A stretch of 64,000 nt of DNA from Puccinellia tenuiflora (Eukaryota; Streptophyta; Magnoliopsida; Poales; Poaceae). This document shows, in pieces, positions 20,157-30,776 of the stretch. The first letter of the stretch is position 1, and every line of letters begins with the position of its first letter. Below the pieces are notes generated by a model. It did no database searches. It was not told the origin of the DNA and saw nothing but the letters and a program-made list of their open reading frames with translations. Where the stretch lies: contig QRDG01001736.1 of assembly GCA_012064385.1 (NCBI GenBank), positions 108,900-172,899 of the forward strand, written 5' to 3'. The translations under genes and the position numbers were made by a program.

Positions 20157-22492
20157 TGAAAGAACGAGATGTCGCCTAGAGGCGATTTAAAACTTTTACG
20201 CTTAAGGCTTGATAAATGCGGAATAAAACTAGCGTCCCTAATATACTAGGTTCACCTATGTGCACCAACAACTTATGCTAGGCAAGTTAAACAACAAGGA
20301 TAGCAAGATATATAGTACTTCAATCTCGATGGCTATCTAAATGCATAAGTAAAGGGGTTTGGTTATAAAGATAACCGACATAAGTGGAGACGGAGGTTTG
20401 TTTCCCGTAGTTCCTTCCCAATAAAAGTACATCTACGTTGGAGAGGTGTCGAGGCTCCTTGGACCTCCTACAAGCACGTCCATGCTCACCCTATTCTCCG
20501 TGAGCTCCTCCCGTGGGGAATACCCGATGGGGGATTTGCTCATCCACTATGAGGTCGTCTTGAGGGCGTTGACCAAACCCGTACAATCAGGTTTTCTTGA
20601 GGGCGTTGACCAAACCCGCACAATTTGACCGAGCCTATCTTCACACAATAGGAGGCTCCCGTAGCACACACAACCGTTTAGGGTGCACAATGCATCAAGC
20701 GGCACAAACTCTTGGGAGACCTATGCACCCAAGAGTAACAAGCTTCTCGAACTTCAATCCCACGTATCACCGTGGGGAACTCAAACCGATGCACCAAATG
20801 CAATGGCAAGAACACACTAAGTGGTCAAGTTCTTCTCTCCGAAATCCAACCAAAGCAACTAATGCTATGGAGAAATTTGAGAGGAAAAACAAAGAAGGAA
20901 CACAAAGGAACTACAAGATCTAGATCTAAAGGGTTCCCTCACTTAGAGGAGATATGGTTTGGTGGAAACGTAGATCTAGATCTACTCTCTCTTTTCCCTC
21001 TAAAAGGAGGCAAGAATCATGAGGGATGGAGAAGAAACAAGCTCTCAAAGAGGTCAACAATGGAGGAGAGAGAGAGTGCCAAGAGTTAGCCACCTATTGG
21101 GAGAAGAAGGCCCCTTAAATAGGTGGCCCCGAAAACTAGCCTTCTCGGGCTGAAAACATCCCACTGCAGCGGTACTACCTCCAAACTTGGTGGTACTACC
21201 TCCAGGCAGGAGCGCACGAACCCACCACAGCGGTACTATCTCCAGAGGCGGAGGTACTACCTCCAGACAGGAGCACAGGAACCCACAACAGCGGTACTAC
21301 TCCAAAGGTGGAGGTACTACCGGTGATGTGCAACAGAGAGCCCCTGTGGCGGCACCACTGGCGGTACCCACAACAGCGGTACTACCTCCAAAGGTGGAGG
21401 TACTACCGCTGCAGTGCAACAGAGAGCCTCTGTGGCGGCAGCACTGGCGGTGCTATCTCCAAAGGTGGAGATACTACCTCCGCACACCCTGAAACTGAAT
21501 AACTTGTGCTAGAAACTCCAATCGAGATGAATCTAATTTTGTTGGAAAGAGGACGACAAGGGCTACCCAACAAAAAGTGAAAATATTGAAACCAAGCAAG
21601 GGAGATTTTGCTAATAAATGGAAGAGTGAAACCTTCCGCACGGATGGACCGGCAAAATCTCCAAAACCGAAAACGCAAGAGAAGATGCATACGAAATCCA
21701 TTTTCGGTGAACTTGGCCTTGTCATAACAAGCACGACAAGCACCAAGAACACACCACAATAAGATCCAAATAAGAACCAATAAAGATGATGCCAAGGACG
21801 CAAAGTTTTGAGCTCTCTACGACGACATGATCAAGACACTCGCTCGAGAGCCCCTCTTGATAGTACGGCTATCTATCCTATAACCCGGTCTCTCAACTAA
21901 TATCATGAGACCGGTAAAATAGAAACCCTATCAAGATCATACCTTTGCCTTGCGCATAATCCACTTGAGCTAGATGATGACGATCTTTGTCTTCTCAAGA
22001 TCGACCACCTTTCATGATTGCGCTCTGCTCGGTCAAGACTCGTAACGTGCTCCCCCATACACCAAGATGGGAGAGGCACTCTTCGACATATCTTCACTTG
22101 GCCTTTATCTTGATGACGATCACCACGTGACGCCATCCTCCATGGGCTACATAGGATATCCCTTTCGTTGCATGCTCATGGAGAAATGCCTAACCACACA
22201 TAGAGATACAAGCACATAGATCATGGGTTAGTTCACAAGGCTATATTGACAATTTCTTACCATACCATGGGATCATACGATCCCTCATGGTACATCCCTA
22301 GCCTTGTGTGTTGATCAACTTGCACTTAGCCTTGATCAACATAAACTCTTCTTCTTTTAGGCTTGACTCCAACATATGGAGTTCAAGTATTGCTATGGAC
22401 CAAACCTACAAGTATAGCTCAAAGCACACATTAGTCCTTAAGGATTGTCATTAATTATCAAAACCGCATATGGGGGCAACCCTGCTCTTTCA
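20157..22492 (-). mobile_element. Solo LTR (2336 bp) related to the gag-only element's LTR
   Basis: Begins TGAAAGAACGAGATGTC and ends CCTGCTCTTTCA, flanked by CAAAG at 20152-20156 and 22493-22497. Blocks such as AAGGCTTGATAAATGCGG and CTTGAGCTAGATGATGACG are shared with the 11711-14393 LTR, so it belongs to a sister family with the same orientation. It lacks the 69-bp triplication (a single related unit at about 21956) and instead has the GGTACTACC block. No internal domain is present. Its right half is also present at 27932-29161. Confidence 0.9.
21170..21482. repeat. GGTACTACCTCC motif cluster with back-to-back hairpins
   Basis: About ten copies of GGTACTACC or its complement occur in alternating orientation, for example GGTACTACCTCC followed after a few bases by GGAGGTACTACC. 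They form several short-loop palindromes. The block lies inside the LTR and is contracted by ~72 bp in the second copy (27932-28155). Confidence 0.85.
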
Positions 22493-22497
22493 CAAAG

Positions 22498-22982
22498 CCA
22501 ACACTCCAACACCTCAACCGCAACACGGCGGAGGCGGGCTCAACGCAACACGGCAGAGGCGAACATCCGGAGCTACCGCTCCAAACTCCACGCCAACCCT
22601 TGCATGTCTTCAACTTACACATTATCTTTGCGGTAAGGCTAGTAGAAGGGGAGGGAGTGCAGCTAGCTAGGTTTTATAGGCAGTGACATGAAGAGCGGGG
22701 AATGAGGAGTGAGGTGAGTATGGTTCCATGTGCTATATACACAATTTCTAGTGAGATGACGGCACGAAACTACTTTACCCGATTCGGTCCCCTCGAGAGG
22801 GGTAACACCCGTCCTCCTGCTTGGATTGGATTGATATCATGGATAGAGCTAGATGTGAAACTCGACATGTATCTTCATAGTAACTAGGCGAAGGTAATGG
22901 TGGAACGAGCCGAGCTAGCTCGCAGCTTGGCACAACTGAGCTTGCCAAATTGTGAGCCGAACCTAGCTCGTGTTCTCTTCTA
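22498..22982. other. Flank between solo LTR and MITE; no gene seen
   Basis: A short region repeating CAACACGGCGGAGGCGGGCTCAA-like phrases near 22520-22560, then unremarkable sequence with short frames lacking motifs. An identical arrangement is at 29167-29649. Confidence 0.4.
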
Positions 22983-23063
22983 CTCCCTCCGTCCGAAAAT
23001 ATAAGGCGCCCTTTAATTTCGCTAGTCAACACGTGTAACTTTGACCATGATTTGTACTTATAA
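22983..23063 (+). mobile_element. Stowaway-type MITE, 5' half only
   Basis: After a TA, CTCCCTCCGTCCGAAAATA matches the terminal inverted repeat of grass Stowaway (Tc1/mariner) MITEs, followed by the typical CAACACGTGTAACTTTGACCA body. It is cut at 23063 where the CACTA element begins. The other half is not found downstream, because the duplication junction or a later insertion removed it. Confidence 0.75.
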
Positions 23064-23359
23064 CACTACGGGAGGCCAGCTCTTTACCGTATGCCGGAAG
23101 CACACGGCAAAGACAGAAAAACACACGGTAACGTCTTTGCCGTGTGTCGCACACGGTAAAGACCACACGGCGAAATATGGCACGGTAAAGAATTCTTTAC
23201 CGTGTGTCGGATATCGTGGTGCACGACAACGCTGGAAAGTGGGTCCTACCGTCACTTGACGCCGACGACGGACGTTTTCTGACATGCAGGTCCCACTCGT
23301 CGATCTTCACCGTGTGCCAACAGCCCAACACACGGCAACGCGGGATGGTTTTATCAAAA

Positions 23360-24440
23360 AAAAAGCCTTCGTCCCTCGCCGGGGACGGGCTGGCGGCGTC
23401 GCTGACCCCGCCGTCATTGAGGATGCCGGTGCCGGAGCCGTATGTGCGGAGAACAAAGGCTTCCTCGGCGTCCTCAGGCCCGGAGGCGTGGGTCCGTACG
23501 TGGACGACGGCGCGGTGGCGGAGCGCGAGGAGCGCGACAGCGACTGGCGGAGCGCGACGGCGATGATGTGGACACGGTGGGCGCCGTGGCGGAGCGCGAC
23601 GGCGGTAGACGCGGACGCGGTGGGGGCCACGGCGACGGCGGCGGAGGTCGACGGCGATGTGCCGTACTCAACGTCGTTCTCGTGGCCACCAGCGGCGGCA
23701 TCTCGTCGAGCACGCGCGGCGCAAGGCCGTGATGCCGACGCGGCCGCCTAGGGGCGGGCACCGTCGAGGCGCGCCTCCCGGAGGGCAACACGGCGGACGC
23801 GGTGGGCGACGGCGGCGGAGCGCGACCGCGACGTGCCGTACTCGAATTCGTCCTCATAGCCACTAGCGGCGGCATCTCGTCGCGCACGCGCCGGGCAAGG
23901 CTGAGTCGCCGACGCGGCCGCCTCCTCCTTCGCTTCCTCGGCCGCATGCAGGGGTAGGCGCCGTCGAGGCGGGCCTCACGGAGGATGACGCGGCGGGCGA
24001 GGCGGGCCTCTCGGAGGTCGACGCGGCGGGCGATGCGGGCCTCCCGGAGGGCGTTGTCAGGATAAGATCTGCCTGCCATCGCCTTCTTCCAAGCCTCCTC
24101 GAGCACGAGCAGCGCCATGGAGTCCGGCCCGCCAGAGACACCAACCGCTGCAGGAAAACAGGAGTGTGAGGTAAGTAAGAAGCCTATGAAGCACTAAAGA
24201 ACCAACGCGAAGGAGACGGGGGGAGCGGGAGCGGCGTACCAACGCGGTGGTGGGGGTGGATGCCGGCGAGGGGAATTTGGCAGAGGAGACGGGGGCAGGG
24301 AGAGGGAATGGATAAGGCATGAGTGGCCACGGGAAGGTACAGGAAAATAGCAGAGAGGATAAGGGAAGAAGAGTGAGTCGTTGGATCTTGCAGGATCCAA
24401 CGGTCCAGTATGGCAATCCGCGTGAAACGGCCTCAGCCAA
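23360..24440. other. GC-rich core of CACTA element, possible captured host sequence
   Basis: Very GC-rich sequence with long overlapping frames on both strands. On the minus strand a 214-codon frame starts at 24118 downstream of an acceptor-like CCTGTTTTCCTGCAG, and contains internal repeats of LREARLARRV and of DEMPPLVAMRTNSSTA-like segments. No domain is recognised. It might be a host gene fragment carried by the transposon, but Arg/Pro-rich composition and frames on both strands make coding unproven. Confidence 0.3.
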
Positions 24441-24553
24441 TCAAAAGACCGCAATCGTTGCCGTGTGCTAACACCTGGCACACGGCAAAGAGTGTTCTGT
24501 TTTCTTGCTTTGTTTTGTTCCTTTGATGAAGGATAAAAAATTTGTCAAAAATT

Positions 24554-27500
24554 AAGTTTATGATTTTTTCTAGCAACTAGTACACATAAGAGGACTCCAT
24601 GCGGAATGATTTCTTTTTTCGGTGTTTTCTTCATTTTATTTGAGTTTTCTCAAAAAACGGCCCAAATGGCGAGCAAGGCTATTCGTTGAAAATGTCAACT
24701 TAATTAAAACTATCGATGGTTCTGTGAAATAATCACTATTTTTGTACCTTAAAATGATTTTTTAAAAAAATTCAGAGCAAACTATCACACACTTGTAGTT
24801 CAAATTTGAATTACTTTCCGAAAAGCGACATAAAGTCATTTAAATGTGCGAAATTAGGTAGAAAGCAAGAAAATTCCTAATATTTGGGGATTATTCATCA
24901 AATATGGACTACTTTGTGTGATAATTGGATGGGAGCCATTTTGCACCATATGTTTTGTACTTGCTTCACAAAAAAGTCATTTTTGACACTTAAAAAATGA
25001 AAAATGATATTTATAAAATTCGTTTGAAAAAACTTTGTTCGGTAACATTGTTTATCATACCAAGATACACCTATGTGCCAAATATGGGCACATTATCACA
25101 AACTATGCAACGGGAATGGTCATATCTTGGTCGTTTGGCTTGAAACCTATACATGTTTATAGATGATAGACATTTTTGTGAAGGATTATTTTGGAAAAAT
25201 TGTCAAAAATTAAGTTTATGATTTTTACTATCAACTAGTACACATAAAGGACTCCATGCGGAATGATTTCTTTTTTCGGTGTTTTCTTCATTTTATTTGA
25301 GTTTTCTCAAAAAACGGCCCAAATGGCGAGCAAGGCTATTCGTTGAAAATGTGAAATTAATTAAAACTATCGATGGTTCTGTGAAATAATCACTATTTTT
25401 GTAACTTAAAATGATTTTTAAAAAAAATTCAGAGAACTATCACACACTTGTAGTTCAAATTTGAATTACTTTCGGAAAATCGACATAAAGTCATTTAAAT
25501 GTGCGAAATTAGGTAGAAAGCAAGAAAATTCCTAATATTTGGGTATTATTCATCAAATATGGACTACTTTGTGTGATAATTGGATGGGTGCCATTTTGCA
25601 CCATATTTTTTGTACTTGCTTCATAAAAAAAGTCATTTTTGACACTTAAAAATGAAAAATGATATTTATAAAATTCGTTTGAAAAAACTTTGTTCGGTAA
25701 CATTGTTTCCCATACCAAGATACACCTATGTGCCAAATATGGGCACATTATCACAAACTATGCAACGGGGATGGTCATATCTTGGTCGTTTGGCTTGAAA
25801 CCTATACATGTTTATAGATGATAGACATTTTTGTTAAGGATTCTTTTCGAAAATTAGTCAAAAATTAAGTTTATGATTTTTCTAGCAACTAGTACACATA
25901 AAAGGACTCCATGCCAAATGATTTCTTTTTTCGGTGTTTTCTTCATTTTATTTGAGTTTTCTCAAAAATGCCCAAATGGCGAGCAAGGCTATTCGTTGAA
26001 AATGTGAAATTAATTAAAACTATCGATGGTTCTGTGAAATAATCACTATTTTTGTACCTTAAAATGATTTTTTAGAAAAATTCATAGCAAACTATCACAC
26101 ACTTGTAGTTCAAATTTGAATTACTTTCCGAAAATCGACATAAAGTCATTTAAATGTACGAAATTAGGTAGAAAGCAAGACAATTCCAAAAATTTGGGGA
26201 TTGTTCATCAAATATGGACTAATTTGTGTGATAATTGGATGGGAGCCATTTTGCAACATATGTTTTGTACTTGCTTCACAAAAAAGTCATTTTTGACACT
26301 TAAAAAAGTGAAAAATGATATTTATAAAATTCGTTTGAAAAAACTTTGTTCGGTAACATTGTTTATCATACCAAGCTACACCTATGTGCCAAATATGGGC
26401 ACATTATCACAAACTATGCAACGGGAATGGTCATATCTTGGTCGTTTGGCTTGAAACCTATACATGTTTATAGATGATAGACATTTTTGTTAAGGATTCT
26501 TTTCGAAAATTAGTCAAAAATAAGTTTATGATTTTTTCTAGCAAATAGTACACATAAAAGGACTCCATGCCAAATGATTTCTTTTTTCGGTGTTTTCTTC
26601 ATTTTATTTGAGTTTTCTCAAAAAACGGCCCAAATGGCGAGCAAGGCTATTCGTTGAAAATGTCAACTTAATTAAAACTATCGATGGTTCTGTGAAATAA
26701 TCACTATTTTTGTACCTTAAAATGATTTTTAAAAAAATTCAGAGCAAACTATCACACACTTGTAGTTCAAATTTGAATTACTTTCCGAAAATCAACATAA
26801 AGTCATTTAAATGTGCGAAATTAGGTAGAAAGCAAGAAAATTCCTAATATTTGGGGATTATTCATCAAATATGGACTACTTTGTGTGATAATTGGATGAG
26901 AGCCATTTTGCACCATATGTTTTGTACTTGCTTCACAAAAAAAGTCATTTTTGACATTTAAAAAATAAAAAATGATATTTATAAAATTTGTTTGAAAAAA
27001 CTTTGTTCGGTAATATTGTTTATCATACCAAGCTACACCTATGTGCCAAATATGGGCACATTATCACAAACTATGCAACGGGAATGGTCATATCTTGGTC
27101 GTTTGGCTTGAAACCTATACATGTTTATAGATGATAGACATTTTTGTTAAGGATTCTTTTCGAAAATTAGTCAAAAATTAAGTTTATGATTTTTTCTAGC
27201 AACTAGTACACATAAAAGGACTCCATGCCAAATGATTTCTTTTTTCGGTGTTTTCTTCATTTTATTTGAGTTTTCTCAAAAACGGCCCAAATGGTGAGCA
27301 AGGCTATTCGTTGAAAATGTCAACTTAATTAAAACTATCGATGGTTCTGTGAAATAATCACTATTTTTGTACCTTAAAATGATTTTAAAAAAAAAATCAG
27401 AGAAAACTATCACACACTTGTAGTTCAAATTTGAATTACTTTCCGAAAATCAACATAAAGTCATTTAAATGTGCGAAATTAGGTAGAAAGCAAGAAAATT

Positions 27501-27921
27501 CCTAATATTTGGGGATTATCCATCAAATATGGACTACTTTGTGTGATAATTGGATGAGAGCCATTTTGCACCATATGTTTTGTACTTGCTTCACAAAAAA
27601 AGTCATTTTGACACTTAAAAAATGAAAAATGATATTTATAAAATTCGTTTGAAAAAACTTTGTTCGGTAACATTGTTTATCATACCAAGCTACACCTATG
27701 TGCCAAATATGGGCACATTATCAGAAACTATGCAACGGGAATGGTCATATCTTGGTCGTTTGGCTTGAAACCAATACATGTTTATAGATGATAGACATTT
27801 TTGTTAAGGATTCTTTTCGAAAATTAGTCAAAAATTAAGTTTATGATTTTTTCTAGCAACTAGTACACATAAAAGGACTCCATGCCAAATTATTTCTTTT
27901 TTCGGTGTTTTCTTCATTTTT
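24554..27921. repeat. ~657-bp tandem repeat array, 5.1 copies
   Basis: The landmark AAGTTTATGATTTTT recurs at 24554, 25212, 25868, 26522, 27180 and 27838, giving units of 654-658 bp. Units share, in order, TTTTTTCGGTGTTTTC, AACTATCGATGGTTC, ACACACTTGTAGTTC, TTGTTCGGTAACATTG, ATGTGCCAAATATGGGCAC and GGTCATATCTTGGTCG. They differ by a few percent, mainly in A/T runs. They are AT-rich and non-coding. The last unit is cut after about 84 bp. Confidence 0.95.
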
Positions 27922-27931
27922 GCACATCACC

Positions 27932-29161
27932 GGTACTACCTCCAGGCAGGAGCGCACGAACCCACCACAGCGGTACTATCTCCAGAGGCGGAGGTACTAC
28001 CTCCAGACAGGAGCACAGGAACCCACAACAGCGGTACTACTCCAAAGGTGGAGGTACTACCGGTGATGTGCAACAGAGAGCCCCTGTGGCGGCACCACTG
28101 GCGGTACCCACAACAGCGGTACTACCTCCAAAGGTGGAGGTACTATCTCCGCACACCCTGAAACTGAATAACTTTTGCTAGAAACTCTGATCGAGGTGAA
28201 TCCAATTTTGTTGGAAAGAGGACGACAAGGGATACCCAACAAAAAGTGAAAATATTGAAACCAAGTAAGGGAGATTTTGCTAATAAATGGAAGAGTGAAA
28301 CCTTCCGCACAGATGGACCGGCAAAATCTCCAAAACCGAAAACGCAAGAGAAGATGCATACGAAATCCATTTTCGGTGAACTTGGCCTTGTCATAACAAG
28401 CACGACAAGCACCAAGAATACACCACAATAAGATCCAAATAAGAACCAATAAAGATGATGCCAAGGACGCAAAGTTGTGAGCTCTCTACGACGATATGAT
28501 CAAGATACTCGCTCGAGAGCCCCTCTTGATAGTACGGCTATCTATCCTATAACCCGGTCTCTCAACTAATATCATGAGACCGGTAAAATAGAAACCCTAT
28601 CAAGATCATACCTTTGCCTTGCGCATAATCCACTTGAGCTAGATGATGACGATCTTTGTCTTCTCAAGATCGACCACCTTTCATGATTGCGCTCCGCTCG
28701 GTCAAGACTCGTAACGTGCTCCCCCATACACCAAGATGGGAGAGGCACTCTTCGACATATATTCACTTGGCCTTTATCTTGATGACGATCACCACGTGAA
28801 GCCATCCTCCATGGGATACATAGGATATCCCTTTCGTTGCATGCTCATGGAGAAATGCCTAACCACACATAGAGATACAAGCACATATATCATGGGTTAG
28901 TTCACAAGGCTATATTGACACTTGCTTACCATACCATGGGATCATACGAGCCCTCATGGTACATCCCTAGCCTTGTGTGTTGATCAACTTGCACTTAGCC
29001 TTGATCAACATAAACTCTTCTTCTTTTAGGCTTGACTCCAACATATGGAGTTCAAGTATTGCTATGGACCAAACCTACAAGTATAGCTCAAAGCACACAT
29101 TAGTCCTTAAGGATTGTCATTAATTATCAAAACCGCATATGGGGGCAACCCTGCTCTTTCA
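27932..29161 (-). mobile_element. Partial LTR (duplicated copy of solo LTR right part)
   Basis: Corresponds to 21192-22492, with one ~72-bp contraction in the GGTACTACC cluster. It ends CTCTTTCA before CAAAG. Confidence 0.9.
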
Positions 29162-29651
29162 CAAAGCCAACACTCCAACACCTCAACCGCAACACGGCGG
29201 AGGCGGGCTCAACGCAACACGGCAGAGGCGAACATCCGGAGCTACCGCTCCAAACTCCACGCCAACCCTTGCATGTCTTCAACTTACACATTATCTTTGC
29301 GGTAAGGCTAGTAGAAGGGGAGGGAGTGCAGCTAGCTAGGTTTTATAGGCAGTGACATGAAGAGCGGGGAATGAGGAGTGAGGTGAGTATGGTTCCATGT
29401 GCTATATACACAATTTCTAGTGAGATGACGGCACGAAACTACTTTACCCGATTCGGTCCCCTCGAGAGGGGTAACACCCGTCCTCCTGCTTGGATTGGAT
29501 TGATATCATGGATAGAGCTAGATGTGAAACTCGACATGTATCTTCATAGTAACTAGGCGAAGGTAATGGTGGAACGAGCCGAGCTAGCTCGCAGCTTGGC
29601 ACAACCGAGCTTGCCAAATTGTGAGCCGAACCTAGCTCATGTTCTCTTCTA

Positions 29652-29733
29652 CTCCCTCCGTCCGAAAATATAAGGCGCCCTTTAATTTTGCTAGTCAACG
29701 ACGTGTAACTTTGACCATGATTTGTACTTATAA
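29652..29733 (+). mobile_element. Stowaway-type MITE half, duplicated copy
   Basis: Same CTCCCTCCGTCCGAAAATA terminus and same breakpoint as 22983-23063. Confidence 0.75.
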
Positions 29734-30776
29734 CACTACGGGAGGCCAGCTCTTTACCGTGTGCCGGAAGCACACGACAAAGACCGAAAAACACACAGCA
29801 AAGTCTTTGCCATGCGTCGGACACGGTAAAGACCACACATCAAAAGATGGCACGGTAAAGAATTCCTTACCGTGTGTCGGATATCGTGGTGCACGACAAT
29901 GCTGGAAAGTGGGTCCCACCGTCACTTGACGCCAACGACGGACGTTTTCTGACATGCAGGTCCCACTCGTCGATCTTCACCGTGTGCCAACAGCCCAACA
30001 CACGGCAACGCGGGATGGTTTTATCAAAAAAAAAAAGCCTTCGTCCCTCGCCGGGGACGGGCTGGCGGCGTCGCTGACCTCGCCGTCATTGAGGATGCCG
30101 GCGCCGGAGCCGTATGTGCGGAGAACAAAGGCTTCCTCGGCGTCCTAAGGGCCGGAGGCGTGGGTCCGTACGTGGACGACGGCGCGGTGGCGGAGCGCGA
30201 CAGCGACTGGCGGAGCGCGACGGCGATGATGTGGACACAGTGGGCGCCATGGCGGAGCGCGACGGCGGTAGACGCGGACGCGGAGGGCGACGGCGATGTG
30301 CCGTACTCAACGTCGTTCTCGCGGCCACCAGCGGCGGCATCTCGTCGAGCACGCGCGGCGCAAGGCCGTGACGCCGACGCGGCCGCCTAGGGGCGGGCGC
30401 CGTCGAGGCGCGCCTCCCGGAGGGCGACACGGCGGATGCGGTGGGCGACGGCGGCGGAGCGCGATGGTGACGTGCCGTACTCGAATTCGTCCTCATAGCC
30501 ACTAGCGGCGGCATCTCGTCGCGCACGCGCCGGGCAAGGCTGAGTCGCCGACGTGGCCGCCTCCTCCTGCCGTCCTGCGCTTCCTCGGCCGCATGCAGGG
30601 GTGGGCGCCGTCGAGGCGGGCCTCATGGAGGATGACGCGGCGGGCGAGGCGGGCCTCCCGGAGGTCAACGCGGCGGGCGATGCGGGCCTCCCGGAGGGCG
30701 TTGTCAGGATAAGATCTGCCTGCCATCGCCTTCTTCCAAGCCTCCTCGAGCATGAGCAGCGCCATGGAGTCCGGCC
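29734..30776 (+). mobile_element. CACTA element copy 2, interrupted by retrotransposon A
   Basis: Begins CACTACGGGAGG with the same subterminal motifs as copy 1. The GC-rich core is shorter than in copy 1 by several small deletions. It is broken at 30776 by the LTR of element A. Whatever followed should lie beyond element A but is lost at N 38366. Confidence 0.8.

Larger units (their letters stand above)
21192..24129 (+). repeat. Large direct repeat, copy 1
   Basis: Matches 27932-30776 in the same order: right half of the solo LTR, its CAAAG target copy, flanking sequence, the Stowaway end, and the CACTA 5' part. The offset is about 6.67 kb over most of the length and 6.74 kb before a 72-bp contraction in copy 2. 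Divergence is scattered point changes plus small indels. This implies duplication of a 6.7-kb segment that already contained these insertions. Confidence 0.9.
23064..27931 (+). mobile_element. CACTA element copy 1 (one terminus, GC-rich core, tandem array)
   Basis: Starts CACTACGGGAGG after TAA within the MITE. The subterminal region (23080-23215) carries alternating TTTACCGTGTG / CACACGGCAAAGA motifs, which reappear at 24449-24493. A GC-rich core (23360-24440) and then five ~657-bp tandem repeats follow. No transposase is visible. The opposite terminus is missing: the array breaks at about 27920 into the second copy of the LTR. That the array belongs to this CACTA is an inference from its position. 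Confidence 0.7.
27932..30776 (+). repeat. Large direct repeat, copy 2
   Basis: Second copy of 21192-24129. It holds the right part of the solo LTR to 29161, the CAAAG target copy 29162-29166, the MITE end at 29652 and the CACTA start at 29734, and it stops at AGTCCGGCC where element A is inserted. The left edge follows a 16-bp segment (27920-27935) that is the exact reverse complement of 28058-28073, an unusual junction. Confidence 0.9.

Noticed and set aside
24554..27921. CRISPR-like or centromeric array
   Set aside because: Units are 657 bp without separate spacers, so not CRISPR. Position inside a CACTA and only five copies do not support a centromere.
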